Positions 38,426-48,681 of a DNA stretch of 64,000 nt are shown here, one piece after another. The stretch covers positions 186,001-250,000 of the forward strand of contig NC_012991.1 in the NCBI RefSeq assembly GCF_000026365.1, given 5' to 3'. A program made the translations under genes and the position numbers. Below the pieces are notes generated by a model. It searched no databases. It saw only the letters and a list, made by a program, of their open reading frames with translations, and was not told the DNA's origin. Each line of letters starts with the position of its first letter. The first letter of the stretch is position 1. Source of the DNA: Zygosaccharomyces rouxii (taxonomy: Eukaryota > Ascomycota > Saccharomycetes > Saccharomycetales > Saccharomycetaceae).

Positions 38426-40135
38426 ATGTTTGTCAGATCATTAAAATCTATGTCCCATAGTGGGACCATAGCTCGTTGTGGATCCCTGCAGCTTCGAGCT
38501 CAAATCCACAACCATAACCTCTCCCCAAATTTGGTAAAAATGCATTCAGAATTGAAGTTAGATGAATTACAAACAGATAATACTCCTGACTATGTGAGAT
38601 TAGTCTTGCGCTCTCCAGTTTACGACGTCATTGATGAAACTCCAGTCAATACTGCAGTGGGTCTTTCATCTCGTCTGAATACCAACGTTCAATTGAAAAG
38701 AGAAGACCTCTTGCCAGTATTTTCCTTTAAGCTACGTGGTGCTTACAATATGATCGCCAAACTAGATGAGAATCAGAAGAATCAAGGTGTCATTGCATGT
38801 TCCGCTGGTAACCATGCTCAAGGTGTCGCTTATGCGGCAAGACACATGAATATTCCAGCTACTATTGTAATGCCAGTTTCGACACCTTCTATCAAGTACC
38901 AAAACGTTTCTAGATTAGGCTCACAAGTGGTTCTGTACGGTAACGATTTTGATGAGGCAAAGGCAGAGTGTGCTAAGTTAGCTGAAGAGCGAGGATTGAC
39001 TAATATCCCACCTTTTGACCATCCATATGTTATTGCAGGACAAGGTACTGTTGCCATGGAAATTTTGAGACAAGTGCATAACTCCCTCAAGATTGGTGCT
39101 GTTTTCGTACCGGTCGGTGGTGGTGGATTAATCGCTGGTATTGGTGCCTATTTAAAGAGAATTGCTCCACATATCAAGATTGTTGGTGTAGAGACTCATG
39201 ATGCCCCTACGCTAAGTGCATCCATGAAGACCGGTAAACGTGAATTGTTGAAGACCGTTGGTTCATTTGCTGATGGTACTTCTGTTCGTATCATTGGTGA
39301 AGAAACCTTTAGAGTGTCTCAAGAAGTAGTCGATGAAATTGTTCTTGTGAATACCGATGAAATCTGTGCAGCTGTCAAAGATATCTTTGAAGACACAAGA
39401 AGTATCATCGAGCCTTCTGGTGCTTTATCTGTTGCTGGTATGAAGAAATACATCACTCAAATCCATCCTGAAATTGATCATTCAAAACACACTTACGTAC
39501 CCATTCTTTCAGGTGCCAACATGAACTTTGACAGATTGAGATTTGTCTCGGAGCGTGCAGTTTTAGGTGAAGGTAAGGAAGTATTCATGCTTGTTACCAT
39601 CCCAGATGTTCCAGGTTCTTTCAAAAAATTACAAAAAGTTATACATCCAAGAAACGTTACGGAGTTCTCTTACCGTTATAACGAACATCGTCATGAATCT
39701 AGCAGTGAAGTTCCCAAAGCTTACATCTACACTTCTTTCAGTGTTGTAGATCGTGAAAAGGAAATTAAACAAGTGATGCAACAAATCCATAGTTTAGGTT
39801 TTGAAGCGGTTGATATCTCGGAAAATGAAATGGCTAAATCTCACGGTAGATATTTAGTCGGTGGTGCCTCTAAGGTACCTAACGAAAGAGTCGTTTCGTT
39901 TGAATTCCCCGAAAGACCCGGTGCATTGACTAAATTTCTCTTGGGTCTTGGCGAGTCATGGAACTTAACATTGTTCCACTACAGAAACCATGGTGCTGAC
40001 TTGGGTAAGGTACTTGTCGGTATTTCAGTACCACCAAGGGAAAACTTAACATTCCAAAAATTCTTGGATGATTTAGGCTACAAGTACGCTGAAGAAGGGG
40101 ACAATGCCGTCTACCAGAAATTGTTGAAATATTAA
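38426..40135 (+). CDS. ILV1: Threonine deaminase, mitochondrial
   Basis: The 569-residue enzyme (S. cerevisiae Ilv1, YER086W, 576) converts threonine to 2-oxobutyrate, the first step to isoleucine, in the matrix. An Arg/Ser-rich presequence covers about residues 1-40. The PLP fold-type II domain has the Schiff-base lysine in [10 protein letters not shown] (Lys102) and the phosphate-binding loop [10 protein letters not shown]. Two C-terminal regulatory ACT-like domains (about 390-470 and 485-569) mediate isoleucine inhibition. It starts the YER086-093 block. Confidence 0.96.
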   Translation: MFVRSLKSMSHSGTIARCGSLQLRAQIHNHNLSPNLVKMHSELKLDELQTDNTPDYVRLVLRSPVYDVIDETPVNTAVGLSSRLNTNVQLKREDLLPVFSFKLRGAYNMIAKLDENQKNQGVIACSAGNHAQGVAYAARHMNIPATIVMPVSTPSIKYQNVSRLGSQVVLYGNDFDEAKAECAKLAEERGLTNIPPFDHPYVIAGQGTVAMEILRQVHNSLKIGAVFVPVGGGGLIAGIGAYLKRIAPHIKIVGVETHDAPTLSASMKTGKRELLKTVGSFADGTSVRIIGEETFRVSQEVVDEIVLVNTDEICAAVKDIFEDTRSIIEPSGALSVAGMKKYITQIHPEIDHSKHTYVPILSGANMNFDRLRFVSERAVLGEGKEVFMLVTIPDVPGSFKKLQKVIHPRNVTEFSYRYNEHRHESSSEVPKAYIYTSFSVVDREKEIKQVMQQIHSLGFEAVDISENEMAKSHGRYLVGGASKVPNERVVSFEFPERPGALTKFLLGLGESWNLTLFHYRNHGADLGKVLVGISVPPRENLTFQKFLDDLGYKYAEEGDNAVYQKLLKY

Positions 40136-40320
40136 ACAATTGAAGTGATATGACAACCACCGTTATATAGATATCCAACGTTTTCTTTTTTTTTTTTTTT
40201 TTCCACGTGTAGTAGACATTAATGCAAGATATAGTTCAAGTACATTCAAGAAGCGCTTGTACGATGTATAAAAAAACGCCTATATTGAAATAGAATAGAG
40301 ATAAGTCAAGTCGAAGACAG

Positions 40321-42015
40321 ATGCTTAGACCGAAGGTTCTATTACGTTATTCTCATCATGTATTTCAACCAAAAACTGCCCTCGATGATAGTATCAAAGC
40401 TTTACCTACACATGAACTTTTCCAGACATTAGGCTTTATCAGACAATCTCAAAGTGGTTTAGTACATTGGTTACCCATGGGCCTGAGGACTTTAAACAAA
40501 GTTGAATCCATTGTACGTCACAGAATGAATCAAGACGGTGATGCTTTAGAAGTTTCCTTGAGTGCACTATCGCCAAGATCACTTTGGGAGAAGACGAATC
40601 GATGGTCAGGTACAGAATTGTTCAAATTGAAAGATGCGAAGAAGGCAAGCTACTGCTTGACACCCACTTGTGAGGAAGATATTACGAATTTAATGAATGA
40701 ATATATTACTAGTTATAGAGATATGCCGACAACGGTTTATCAAATAACTAGAAAATATAGAGATGAATTGAGACCAAGAGGTGGTTTGTTACGTGGTAGG
40801 GAATTTTTAATGAAAGATGCATATTCATTTGCCTCTAATGAAGAGGAGGCATTGCAAACTTTCCAAAAGATGAATGCTGTTTACAATAAGATATTCCAAG
40901 ACTTAAAAATCCCATTTGTTAGCGCTTGGGCGGACACAGGTGATATTGGAGGCGATTTGAGTAAAGAATACCACTATTTACACGAAGGTGGTGAAGATAC
41001 CTTATTGACTTGTGACCAATGTGGTGATGTAAGTAATGTGGAAAAATGTGAGTCTTTCCCTGACGAAGTTGGTCTTCACAGTGGTGATGTTAACGTTAAA
41101 TATGCATTATCCAAAGACCATAGTACATTGATTTGTTATTACTATCCATCGACTAGGCAATTCAGCTGGAACTTAGCAATGGATGCAATGGAAGGAGATG
41201 TTGATGTAAATTTGAAAAATGAAAGTAACGAAAAAGTACTAAAAGTGTTTGAAAGGCCGGATGATGAAATAATGTTCTCGAAGATTTTGAGAGTAATGGA
41301 TTGTAGGCTAAACTCTAGATCTAATTTCCCAGATTTTCCTTTGCAAAAATATTTGAAGAATAATTTTGGTCAATTAAACGAAGTGTCACTAGTAGCCGCC
41401 GAAGCAGGTGAAATTTGCGGCTCCTGTGAAGAAGGTCATTTACGCGGTGATAAGAGTATCGAAGTTGGCCATACTTTCCACCTAGGCACCAAGTACAGTG
41501 AAGCTATGGGAAGTAAATTTACTGATAGTAATAACAACAGCAATTCTATTCCTCAGATGGGATGCTATGGAATTGGAATTAGCAGGTTAGTTGGCGCCAT
41601 TGCGGAGGTTGCCAGAGATTCAAAGGGATTCAAATGGCCTACGAGCGTATCACCATATCTAATGAGCATTTGTGGTAAAAATGAACAATTGGTACAAGAG
41701 ACAAGGCAAACAATTGAATCACCAGATGTATTGTCACAATTCAATTCGAAGTTGGGATTAGGTGCAAGAATAAAATTATCTCATGCTTTGGGGATTCCAC
41801 TAGCAATTATCGTGGGACCAAAAAGTTGGCCCAAAGTTGAAGTTGAAGTAAGAGGTCAAAGATGGAATGGTAATGAAACTTGGAAACAATCATATGAAAC
41901 TCATAAAGACGAGTACGACTGGCAAATCATTGTCACAGACGATGGTACCGAAAAACATCTAGTACCAATTGAGAATCTCTCCAAAATATGCAATATTCTT
42001 CTGGAAGATCTATAA
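40321..42015 (+). CDS. AIM10: Mitochondrial prolyl-tRNA synthetase (Aim10)
   Basis: The 564-residue class II synthetase of bacterial type (S. cerevisiae Aim10, YER087W, 576) charges mitochondrial tRNA-Pro. Class II motifs are visible: GLVHWLPMGLRTLNKVE with the motif 1 region, YRDELRPRGGLLRGREFLMKD (motif 2, about residues 148-168), and GCYGIGISRLVGA (motif 3, about 418-430). An anticodon-binding domain follows. The N-terminus MLRPKVLLRYSHH is basic, consistent with mitochondrial import. It follows ILV1 on the same strand, as in S. cerevisiae. Confidence 0.94.
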   Translation: MLRPKVLLRYSHHVFQPKTALDDSIKALPTHELFQTLGFIRQSQSGLVHWLPMGLRTLNKVESIVRHRMNQDGDALEVSLSALSPRSLWEKTNRWSGTELFKLKDAKKASYCLTPTCEEDITNLMNEYITSYRDMPTTVYQITRKYRDELRPRGGLLRGREFLMKDAYSFASNEEEALQTFQKMNAVYNKIFQDLKIPFVSAWADTGDIGGDLSKEYHYLHEGGEDTLLTCDQCGDVSNVEKCESFPDEVGLHSGDVNVKYALSKDHSTLICYYYPSTRQFSWNLAMDAMEGDVDVNLKNESNEKVLKVFERPDDEIMFSKILRVMDCRLNSRSNFPDFPLQKYLKNNFGQLNEVSLVAAEAGEICGSCEEGHLRGDKSIEVGHTFHLGTKYSEAMGSKFTDSNNNSNSIPQMGCYGIGISRLVGAIAEVARDSKGFKWPTSVSPYLMSICGKNEQLVQETRQTIESPDVLSQFNSKLGLGARIKLSHALGIPLAIIVGPKSWPKVEVEVRGQRWNGNETWKQSYETHKDEYDWQIIVTDDGTEKHLVPIENLSKICNILLEDL

Positions 42016-42105
42016 TGGAAAGAAACTGAGGAAAAATAATAACCAATTCGTCAAATTGTCTGTACATATTACACATGAGCATAGATAGACTTTGTACTAA
42101 ATCTT

Positions 42106-42375
42106 TTAAAAGATTTTGCCCGTAACCTTAGCAACAACATGGAGGGCAACGACTGAGAAAATGAAACCAACCGCAAGGAAAAGAACCACTAATGGGTCAA
42201 CTCTAAGACCATTTGCCTCATCCGTGTAAACTTTTAAAATTGAATTAGACGACCCACCGTGTCCTGCTTGTCTGGTTGATGCAGGAGTTTGTTTTAATTG
42301 CTTTTCTTTTGCATTTTGTGCTTGTCTTCTCTTTTGTAAAGTACGTTGACCACCTGGAGGAGTAGCAGCGGACAT
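42106..42375 (-). CDS. SBH1: Sec61 translocon beta subunit
   Basis: The ATG at 42375 gives 89 residues beginning MSAATPPGGQRTLQKR, which aligns with S. cerevisiae Sbh1 (YER087C-B, 82 residues). The upstream in-frame ATG at 42429 would add 18 Asn/Tyr-rich residues and is less likely. It is a tail-anchored ER protein with one C-terminal helix (VDPLVVLFLAVGFIFSVVAL) and the conserved SNSILKVYTDEANGLRVDP before it. It forms part of the Sec61 channel. It is convergent with AIM10, as in S. cerevisiae. Confidence 0.95.
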   Translation of the reverse strand: MSAATPPGGQRTLQKRRQAQNAKEKQLKQTPASTRQAGHGGSSNSILKVYTDEANGLRVDPLVVLFLAVGFIFSVVALHVVAKVTGKIF

Positions 42376-42494
42376 GATGGATCTCAATTGGTTTAAAGGG
42401 TATATGTTATTGTTGTAGTTCGTGTTCATATAGTTATACCTACGTGTAATCTTGATCTTTTTTCAACTGCGTAAAGGTGAATCGAAAACCGATA

Positions 42495-42501
42495 TTACCC
42501 G
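42495..42501. promoter_or_regulatory. Reb1-type site between SBH1 and tRNA-Gln
   Basis: TTACCCG (within ATTACCCGGCAA) matches the Reb1 core, 120 bases upstream of SBH1. Motif match only. Confidence 0.45.
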
Positions 42502-42544
42502 GCAATTAAAGTCGTTGTAAGTGATAAGGTAGTCCTTAGAGGAC

Positions 42545-42549
42545 AAAAA
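42545..42549 (-). terminator. Pol III terminator of tRNA-Gln
   Basis: Five T on the minus strand (AAAAA at 42545-42549) start 7 bases after the 3' end of the tRNA, the expected distance for RNA polymerase III termination. Confidence 0.75.
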
Positions 42550-42555
42550 TAAGAG

Positions 42556-42627
42556 AGGTCCCACCCGGATTCGAACTGGGGTTGTTCGGATCAGAACCGA
42601 AAGTGATAACCACTACACTATAGGACC
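42556..42627 (-). tRNA. tRNA-Gln(CUG)
   Basis: The 72-base cloverleaf on the minus strand begins GGTCCTATAGTG and ends GGGACCT. The anticodon arm TTCGG-TTCTGAT-CCGAA gives anticodon CUG, and the T loop is TTCGAAT. It closely matches the S. cerevisiae tRNA-Gln(CUG), a single essential gene there. There is no intron. The T stem has one A.C mismatch at 52:62 (CCCAG/CCGGG), and the acceptor has a T6.G67 wobble. Confidence 0.96.
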
Positions 42628-43240
42628 GTTAAAAAGTTGCTGTAATAAGACGTAGAGGTCTAATACATCATACTGAGCATAAAATCTATCCCACGTGATA
42701 TGGTATTCTGGCGACACTCCTCCAACAGTCATTACCATGGGCACGAAAATGGGAAAGTACCTGCAAAGTCTCTCAACATATTCTACAGTGCGAGTTGCAT
42801 TCTTCATTTATCCGTATACAGCGATACCTTTGGGTATTACCCTGTCCCCGTAGTAAATTTTTTCTTTAAATTATTTTTTTTACTTTTTTTTTTTTTTTTT
42901 TTATGTTTCCTCTGGGTGGCGATCGCGCCGCCCCTTTCAAAAATAAGCGAAAACATGTAAAAATTATTATTATTATTATAATGTTTCCATTGCAGATTGA
43001 AGCAGAAGACAAAGGATAAAGGAAACGTAATAGGATTTATTTGTAATTATACCTGTATTTCCATTCTTCATTGTTCATTCTCTCCAGCTGTTCTTTCGGT
43101 TCTCATCTGTTAATACTGTACCCGTGATACCATATTACCGTTATTTCCTCGAGAGCACTAGCACATTATACTGCTAATACTTATTCACCAAAAGGAATAC
43201 TTTGATCAAAAGAGGCTGGACCCAGTATTTTTCATACAAG
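42628..43240. other. Intergenic tRNA-Gln / PIN4
   Basis: The 613-base region includes CACGTG at 42692-42697, T-rich tracts at 42867-42902 and a short ATT repeat near 42963-42980. Open frames here are low-complexity by-products of the T tracts. The PIN4 frame extends upstream to a TTG at 43202, which is not taken as the start. Confidence 0.6.
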
Positions 43241-45307
43241 ATGAGTGAGATGGAAGGTACTGGTAGTATCAACAATACGAATACTACCAATACTGCTGTT
43301 GAACAACAACAAAAACAGCAACAACAGCAGCAACAGCGTATTGATGTCAGTGTAAAAGACACTAAATCATCAACACAACAACAGCAAGAAGAAGATGTTA
43401 TTCCTACAGCTATCGTTATAAAGAACATTCCGTTCGCTATTAAAAAGGAGCAGCTACTGGATGTTATTGCCAAGATGGAGTTACCACTACCATACGCATT
43501 TAATTATCATTTTGATAATGGCGTATTTAGAGGATTAGCATTTGCTAATTTTACTAATACTGATGAGACCACAAAAGTTTTAACTTCGTTGAATGGCAAG
43601 GAAATTGGTGGCAGGAAACTGAGGGTTGAATATAAGAAAATGTTACCGCAGGCTGAAAGGGAAAGAATTGAAAGGGAAAAAAGAGAGAAACGAGGCCAGT
43701 TAGAGGAGCAACACAAATCCTTATCTAATCTATCCCTTCACTCATTAGGCCAAAAGCCAAATCATATTTTCCCCAATTTTATGAATGAAAATGCAGGTGC
43801 GGCTAACGCAGCACCACCAGCAGCAAATACTGCTAGTAACACGCCGTTATCAAATAATCAAGTGCTTTTGTCAGCTCAGAGTACTGCAACTTCGTTTTAT
43901 CAACAACCAGGTGTTGGGATCCCCACTCGTGAGAGACCAACTCAAATCCCACCACCACCAACCCCGCAACAACAGCAGTCTCAGCAGCAACAACAGAGAC
44001 ATCCATTCATGCAAGCGAATCCCAATAATCTGGGTGGGGCACCAACGGGTGGATTAGAGCGTTATTACGCGCCTCTACCTTCTTCGAGTACTTTACCGTT
44101 ACCACCACAACAGTTGGATTTTAATGATCCTGATACTCTAGAAATCTACTCTCAATTACTGTTGTTTAAGGATAGAGAGAGATTCTACTATGAGTTGGCA
44201 TATCCTGTTGGTCTTTCTGCTACCCATAAGAGAATTATTAATGTTTTATGTTCATTCTTAGGATTAGTAGAAGTTTACGACCCAACTTTTATTATTATTA
44301 GAAAGAAACTTTTGGATAGAGCAACTTTACAATCTCATCTACAGCAACAAGGTCAAGTTACCATGTCACATCCTTTGCAACCAAGTTCAACCGGTGGTTC
44401 AATGAATAGATCCCAATCTTACACCTCTCTATTACAAGCTCATGCAGCTGCTTCTGTTGCTGCAGCTGCTAACAACGGTGGTGCTGACGCTACTGGTCCA
44501 AACCCTGCTGCTGCTGGTAGTAATACCCCTTTACCATCCGGTAGTGCTAGTACTACACCAAAATTACAGAACCACACCCAAATGCCATCATTATCAAATA
44601 GCGGTCAAGTTCCAAATCCATCTTCGGCTGCAGCTGCTGCAGCCGCGGCAGCGGCAGCTGCAACAGGTGCTGCTGGCTCTACACAAGGGGTTACATTGTC
44701 ACCTTCACAACTGCTACAGCCAATTGCGTTGCACCAATCTGATTCTCAACAACAATCTACGCCTCAACAGCAGCAACAATCTTTCTTGAGACAGCAGGCT
44801 GCCCTAACTCCTTCATCGAGAATTCCTTCAGGTTATTCATCTAACCACACTCAATTGAGCAGTGTTAACCCCTTGTTGAGAAGTTCAAATGGTATTTCAC
44901 CACCATCCGGTAACATTCAACCAAATACGCCTCAACACCGTATGCCTCCATCTTATTACGGTCAACCATCGAATTTACAGGGCGGTGAAAATGGTCCAAC
45001 AACAGCAGCCGGTGGTGCACAATTGATGGGTCCTCAGCATACAAACGGATCATTACATTCAAATTTTTCCACTAACTCTTTTTCTGAAAATCCAATTGGT
45101 GCAAACACTGGATCTACAAACGATTTCAATCCAACATCCAACTTAAATGGACCCGAAATGGTTTACACCTCTTTGGGTAACACTGGTTTGGGTAACGGTT
45201 TAGAGGAAGGCCTAAGCCGTTCTTTAAGTGGATTGGATTTGCAATCAAATAGCGCCAATAATTTAGGTAATTATGGTGCGAATACCGCTAGAAAACCAAT
45301 ATGGTAG
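43241..45307 (+). CDS. PIN4: RRM protein Pin4 (Mdt1)
   Basis: From the ATG at 43241 the protein has 688 residues (S. cerevisiae Pin4, YBL051C, 668). One RRM lies at about residues 55-135 (AIVIKNIPFAIKKEQLL, then FRGLAFANF). A basic coiled segment follows (AERERIEREKREKRGQ). STLPLPPQQLDFNDPDTLEI and the block around LLLFKDRERFYYELAYP are almost identical to Pin4. The remainder is low-complexity Gln, Asn, Ala and Ser with many SQ/TQ sites. In S. cerevisiae Pin4 is a Rad53-interacting checkpoint and cell-cycle protein. Poly-Q and poly-A are encoded by CAA/CAG and GCN repeats. Confidence 0.95.
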   Translation: MSEMEGTGSINNTNTTNTAVEQQQKQQQQQQQRIDVSVKDTKSSTQQQQEEDVIPTAIVIKNIPFAIKKEQLLDVIAKMELPLPYAFNYHFDNGVFRGLAFANFTNTDETTKVLTSLNGKEIGGRKLRVEYKKMLPQAERERIEREKREKRGQLEEQHKSLSNLSLHSLGQKPNHIFPNFMNENAGAANAAPPAANTASNTPLSNNQVLLSAQSTATSFYQQPGVGIPTRERPTQIPPPPTPQQQQSQQQQQRHPFMQANPNNLGGAPTGGLERYYAPLPSSSTLPLPPQQLDFNDPDTLEIYSQLLLFKDRERFYYELAYPVGLSATHKRIINVLCSFLGLVEVYDPTFIIIRKKLLDRATLQSHLQQQGQVTMSHPLQPSSTGGSMNRSQSYTSLLQAHAAASVAAAANNGGADATGPNPAAAGSNTPLPSGSASTTPKLQNHTQMPSLSNSGQVPNPSSAAAAAAAAAAAATGAAGSTQGVTLSPSQLLQPIALHQSDSQQQSTPQQQQQSFLRQQAALTPSSRIPSGYSSNHTQLSSVNPLLRSSNGISPPSGNIQPNTPQHRMPPSYYGQPSNLQGGENGPTTAAGGAQLMGPQHTNGSLHSNFSTNSFSENPIGANTGSTNDFNPTSNLNGPEMVYTSLGNTGLGNGLEEGLSRSLSGLDLQSNSANNLGNYGANTARKPIW

Positions 45308-46091
45308 AGGTGTTAAGGCACGTCCTCCAAATCTAATGAGCCCCACCACCAATATTCTGATAGATTTATGATTTGATGCGCATTTTTGATGACAACTAAC
45401 GCACGAATGACTATGAACACCCCGATATTTTTTTGCCAGTACGACATCTAAACGGTAGATCACGAATGAATGCCACGAATAATCTATACTATAATTATTC
45501 AAGTAATTGAGAACCAAAGAATAAAAAAAATAAAAAGAATAAGCCAAGAAAAATCTAAAAAAAAAAAAAAAAAGCAAAAATAAAATAAAAAAAAAAAAGA
45601 TATAAGATCTAATGAAATGGGGGAATCAACAGTGAGTTGGTTCCTTTCACATTTTATTTTATCATTACTATTATTGTCTAAAAACAGATCCAAGTTTTTG
45701 TATTTATGTATAATCCTGTTACTTTAAAAAATGATTAGAGAAAATTGTCAATAAAATATTGTGGATCTGTTAAGCACCAATATTGGTATTATATCAGTAC
45801 TTAGTCTTCATTTATTTATTTATTATATTTGAATATTAATATTTGTTTCGACGTCGCGCCTTCTTGAAAAGTTGATCTTAAAAGCATCAACAAACGTATT
45901 ATAAAGGCTAGTTAATATCGGGAAAAGAGGAATAGAATCTACCAGGATTCAAGCTAGTATCAAGCGTTAAATATTGGTGAATTTTCAATAGGCTTCTGTT
46001 AGTATTGCTATCCCTTTGGAATTTCAATTCCTACAAAATTTTTATCGGTGACAGATGGTAAGGGATCGTCATCGCTATAACTACCACCAAT
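45308..46091. other. Intergenic PIN4 / SAS3
   Basis: The 784-base spacer between same-strand genes has extended A-rich tracts at 45522-45600. No RNA gene or coding relic was recognised. Confidence 0.55.
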
Positions 46092-48404
46092 ATGAGAAAA
46101 GGCATGATAGATCGAAAAAAGATCAATGGAGATAGAAATGGATTAGTTCATCACCGTGCAAATTCTAAAAATCGTATGCTAAAGGAATTAGAACTTACGG
46201 ATAATATTTATTCAAAGTTAGCAAGTGATATTAAAGATCATCCTGATGATATTAGAATAAAGAGGGGATCGGCGGCCCTCGAAAGGGATTTAGACTTTTG
46301 GAAGATGCCCGAAACTTTGGAAGATGCCAACAGTTTAAATCCAAACGTTCAATTTTTATCATCGAATGATAACCCATCAAAGGACGTTGATTATAAATAT
46401 GGGAAAATTTCGATACGTTATCAACCATTAAAACTGCTAAATTTCCAAAGACTTCTGTCAGATTCAACACCTGTAAATTCATCAGATTGGAACTCTGAAC
46501 GTTATAGTCATGATTTTGACATTTACGAATCAGAAGATTTGATAAATATGTTAGACAACGATAGTACGATACCGTATAGATCTGCTATTGCCCAAAAGAA
46601 AGACTATTCTACAACAAGAACTATACCCAGTATCAAGGATCGTGAATTCTTCCAAAATTTACTCACTCAATCGTCCACAGCTAGATATTTTGACGCCAAT
46701 GTGTTTTTAGCTGATCATGACGATGAAGGTGATGTTCTAACAACGAATACAAAACCCACTAAAAGAAGATTTAGAAAAAACGTGGACCGAAAGGATGCAC
46801 GCACCAATTCGATTGAATACATCTATCTAAGAGATTTTGAAATTAAAACTTGGTATACAACACCTTACCCAGAGGAGTACAACAGAAATAAAATACTCTA
46901 CGTTTGCGAGTACTGTTTGAAGTATATGAATTCAAGATATATCTACCATAGACATGAATTGAAATGTACCCACTTTAGACCTCCAGGTAATGAAATTTAT
47001 CGTGATGGTAAAATATCAGTTTGGGAAATCGATGGTCGTGAAAATGTAATTTATTGTCAAAATTTGTGTCTACTGGCGAAATTGTTTCTAAACTCCAAAA
47101 CTCTTTACTACGATGTGGAGCCGTTCATTTTTTACGTTCTAACTGAAAGAGAAGATGTTGGCACAGGTATACCTAAATTTCATTTGGTTGGTTATTTTTC
47201 CAAAGAAAAGTTAAACTCCACGGATTACAATTTAAGTTGTATTCTGACTCTACCAATATATCAACGTAAGGGGTATGGTCATTTCCTTATGGAGTTTTCA
47301 TACTTGTTATCAAGAAGAGAGTTCAAATGGGGGACACCTGAAAAACCACTATCAGATTTGGGATTATTATCCTACAGAAATTATTGGAAAGTTAAATGTG
47401 CACAAGTACTTGTAGATTTAAAAATACTTTTGCAAAACTCTGATTTTTCCAATTTACAAATAAGTTTAGTAGAAATGTCCAACCTAACTGGCATGATCCC
47501 TACGGATGTCGTATTTGGATTAGAACAATTGAAAGTGCTAGTACGACGTACAAAAAGTGATGGTAAGGTCCAATATGCTATAAAGATCGATTCATGGCAA
47601 AGAATTGAAAAAATATGCCAAAATTGGAATACAAAAGATTACTGTAAATTAGATCCATCAAAATTAGTTTGGAAACCAATGATTTTTGGACCATCTTGCG
47701 GTGTGAATGCAGTAGGAACTATGGTAGAGACCACTACTGGTGCTACTCGTAACACAAGTGGTATTAACGATCATCAAGAAGATTTTTTCAAGAAAAGTAT
47801 GTCGATGTTGGTAAACTTTATGAAGGATGATATCGGTGATCCGAGATCCATGGAAGTGGCTGCACGGCAAAAGATAATCGATAGAATTAATATTAAGCAT
47901 GACGATGATAATTATGGTAGTAATTTACGGGAGATAGGCAATTGGGAATTGTGCTATGAAGAACCTCATTTGCAGGTCAATGGTAATACGAACCACGTTA
48001 AATCAAAATGGAATGGTAATTCAAAACAAGATCTTCGAACGACCAACCAGGGTTTGGTTGAAGATGATTTACAATATCAAAGCATCGATGACGCAAGTAA
48101 ACCGACCGGAGATGACAATGGCGATGATTACAGCGAAAAGGGGGAAGAGAGCTTCCATTCTGCGCTAGAAGAGGAAGAAGACAATGATGATGGAGATGTA
48201 GATGTAGATGAAGAAGATGCAGAAGCTGTCGAGGATGATGATGATGATGATGATGACAACGATGATGACGATGATGATGAAGAGGACGAAGAGATAATGA
48301 GTACAAGGCGAAGCCATAGGCTGCGTCATCTACGGGAATCTCAGTCGCAACCTATTAGGCACCATCTGCGCGGGAGAGCAACAAGCTATGACAAAGACAT
48401 ATAA
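46092..48404 (+). CDS. SAS3: MYST histone acetyltransferase Sas3 (NuA3)
   Basis: The 770-residue protein (S. cerevisiae Sas3, YBL052C, 831) is the catalytic subunit of NuA3, which acetylates histone H3. It has the MYST C2HC zinc finger at about residues 271-298 (CEYCLKYMNSRYIYHRHELKC region). The catalytic Cys lies in NLSCILTLP, the acetyl-CoA loop is YQRKGYGHFLMEFSYLL (about 391-407), and the catalytic Glu region is EKPLSDLG. The acidic C-terminus, with poly-Asp encoded by GAT repeats (about 48225-48290), distinguishes Sas3 from Esa1 and Sas2. It follows PIN4 on the same strand, matching YBL051C-YBL052C. Confidence 0.94.
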   Translation: MRKGMIDRKKINGDRNGLVHHRANSKNRMLKELELTDNIYSKLASDIKDHPDDIRIKRGSAALERDLDFWKMPETLEDANSLNPNVQFLSSNDNPSKDVDYKYGKISIRYQPLKLLNFQRLLSDSTPVNSSDWNSERYSHDFDIYESEDLINMLDNDSTIPYRSAIAQKKDYSTTRTIPSIKDREFFQNLLTQSSTARYFDANVFLADHDDEGDVLTTNTKPTKRRFRKNVDRKDARTNSIEYIYLRDFEIKTWYTTPYPEEYNRNKILYVCEYCLKYMNSRYIYHRHELKCTHFRPPGNEIYRDGKISVWEIDGRENVIYCQNLCLLAKLFLNSKTLYYDVEPFIFYVLTEREDVGTGIPKFHLVGYFSKEKLNSTDYNLSCILTLPIYQRKGYGHFLMEFSYLLSRREFKWGTPEKPLSDLGLLSYRNYWKVKCAQVLVDLKILLQNSDFSNLQISLVEMSNLTGMIPTDVVFGLEQLKVLVRRTKSDGKVQYAIKIDSWQRIEKICQNWNTKDYCKLDPSKLVWKPMIFGPSCGVNAVGTMVETTTGATRNTSGINDHQEDFFKKSMSMLVNFMKDDIGDPRSMEVAARQKIIDRINIKHDDDNYGSNLREIGNWELCYEEPHLQVNGNTNHVKSKWNGNSKQDLRTTNQGLVEDDLQYQSIDDASKPTGDDNGDDYSEKGEESFHSALEEEEDNDDGDVDVDEEDAEAVEDDDDDDDDNDDDDDDEEDEEIMSTRRSHRLRHLRESQSQPIRHHLRGRATSYDKDI

Positions 48405-48681
48405 GTTAACGTATATATAAAACAGTAGTTGTGGGGTTTTAAACTCCACAACATGTATGATTTCGATTTGTTTTTTTTTTTTTTTTTTTATCACTCTCCA
48501 TTTTGGATTTTTTCTTCTATTATCATCAACACTACTGTCAATAGTATTATCATTTGAAATGAACAAAACTGCATTAGTTGGAGCCAAACCTTTTCAGAAA
48601 AAAGGTCGGGATATGATAGTCTAAAGCAATAACTTTATAACATAACCATTTTTATGCTATTTTTTTTTTTTTTTTATCATT

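Noticed and set aside
42106..42429. Longer SBH1 starting at 42429
   Set aside because: The extra 18 residues have no counterpart in Sbh1; the ATG at 42375 aligns with the conserved TPPGGQRTLQKR start.
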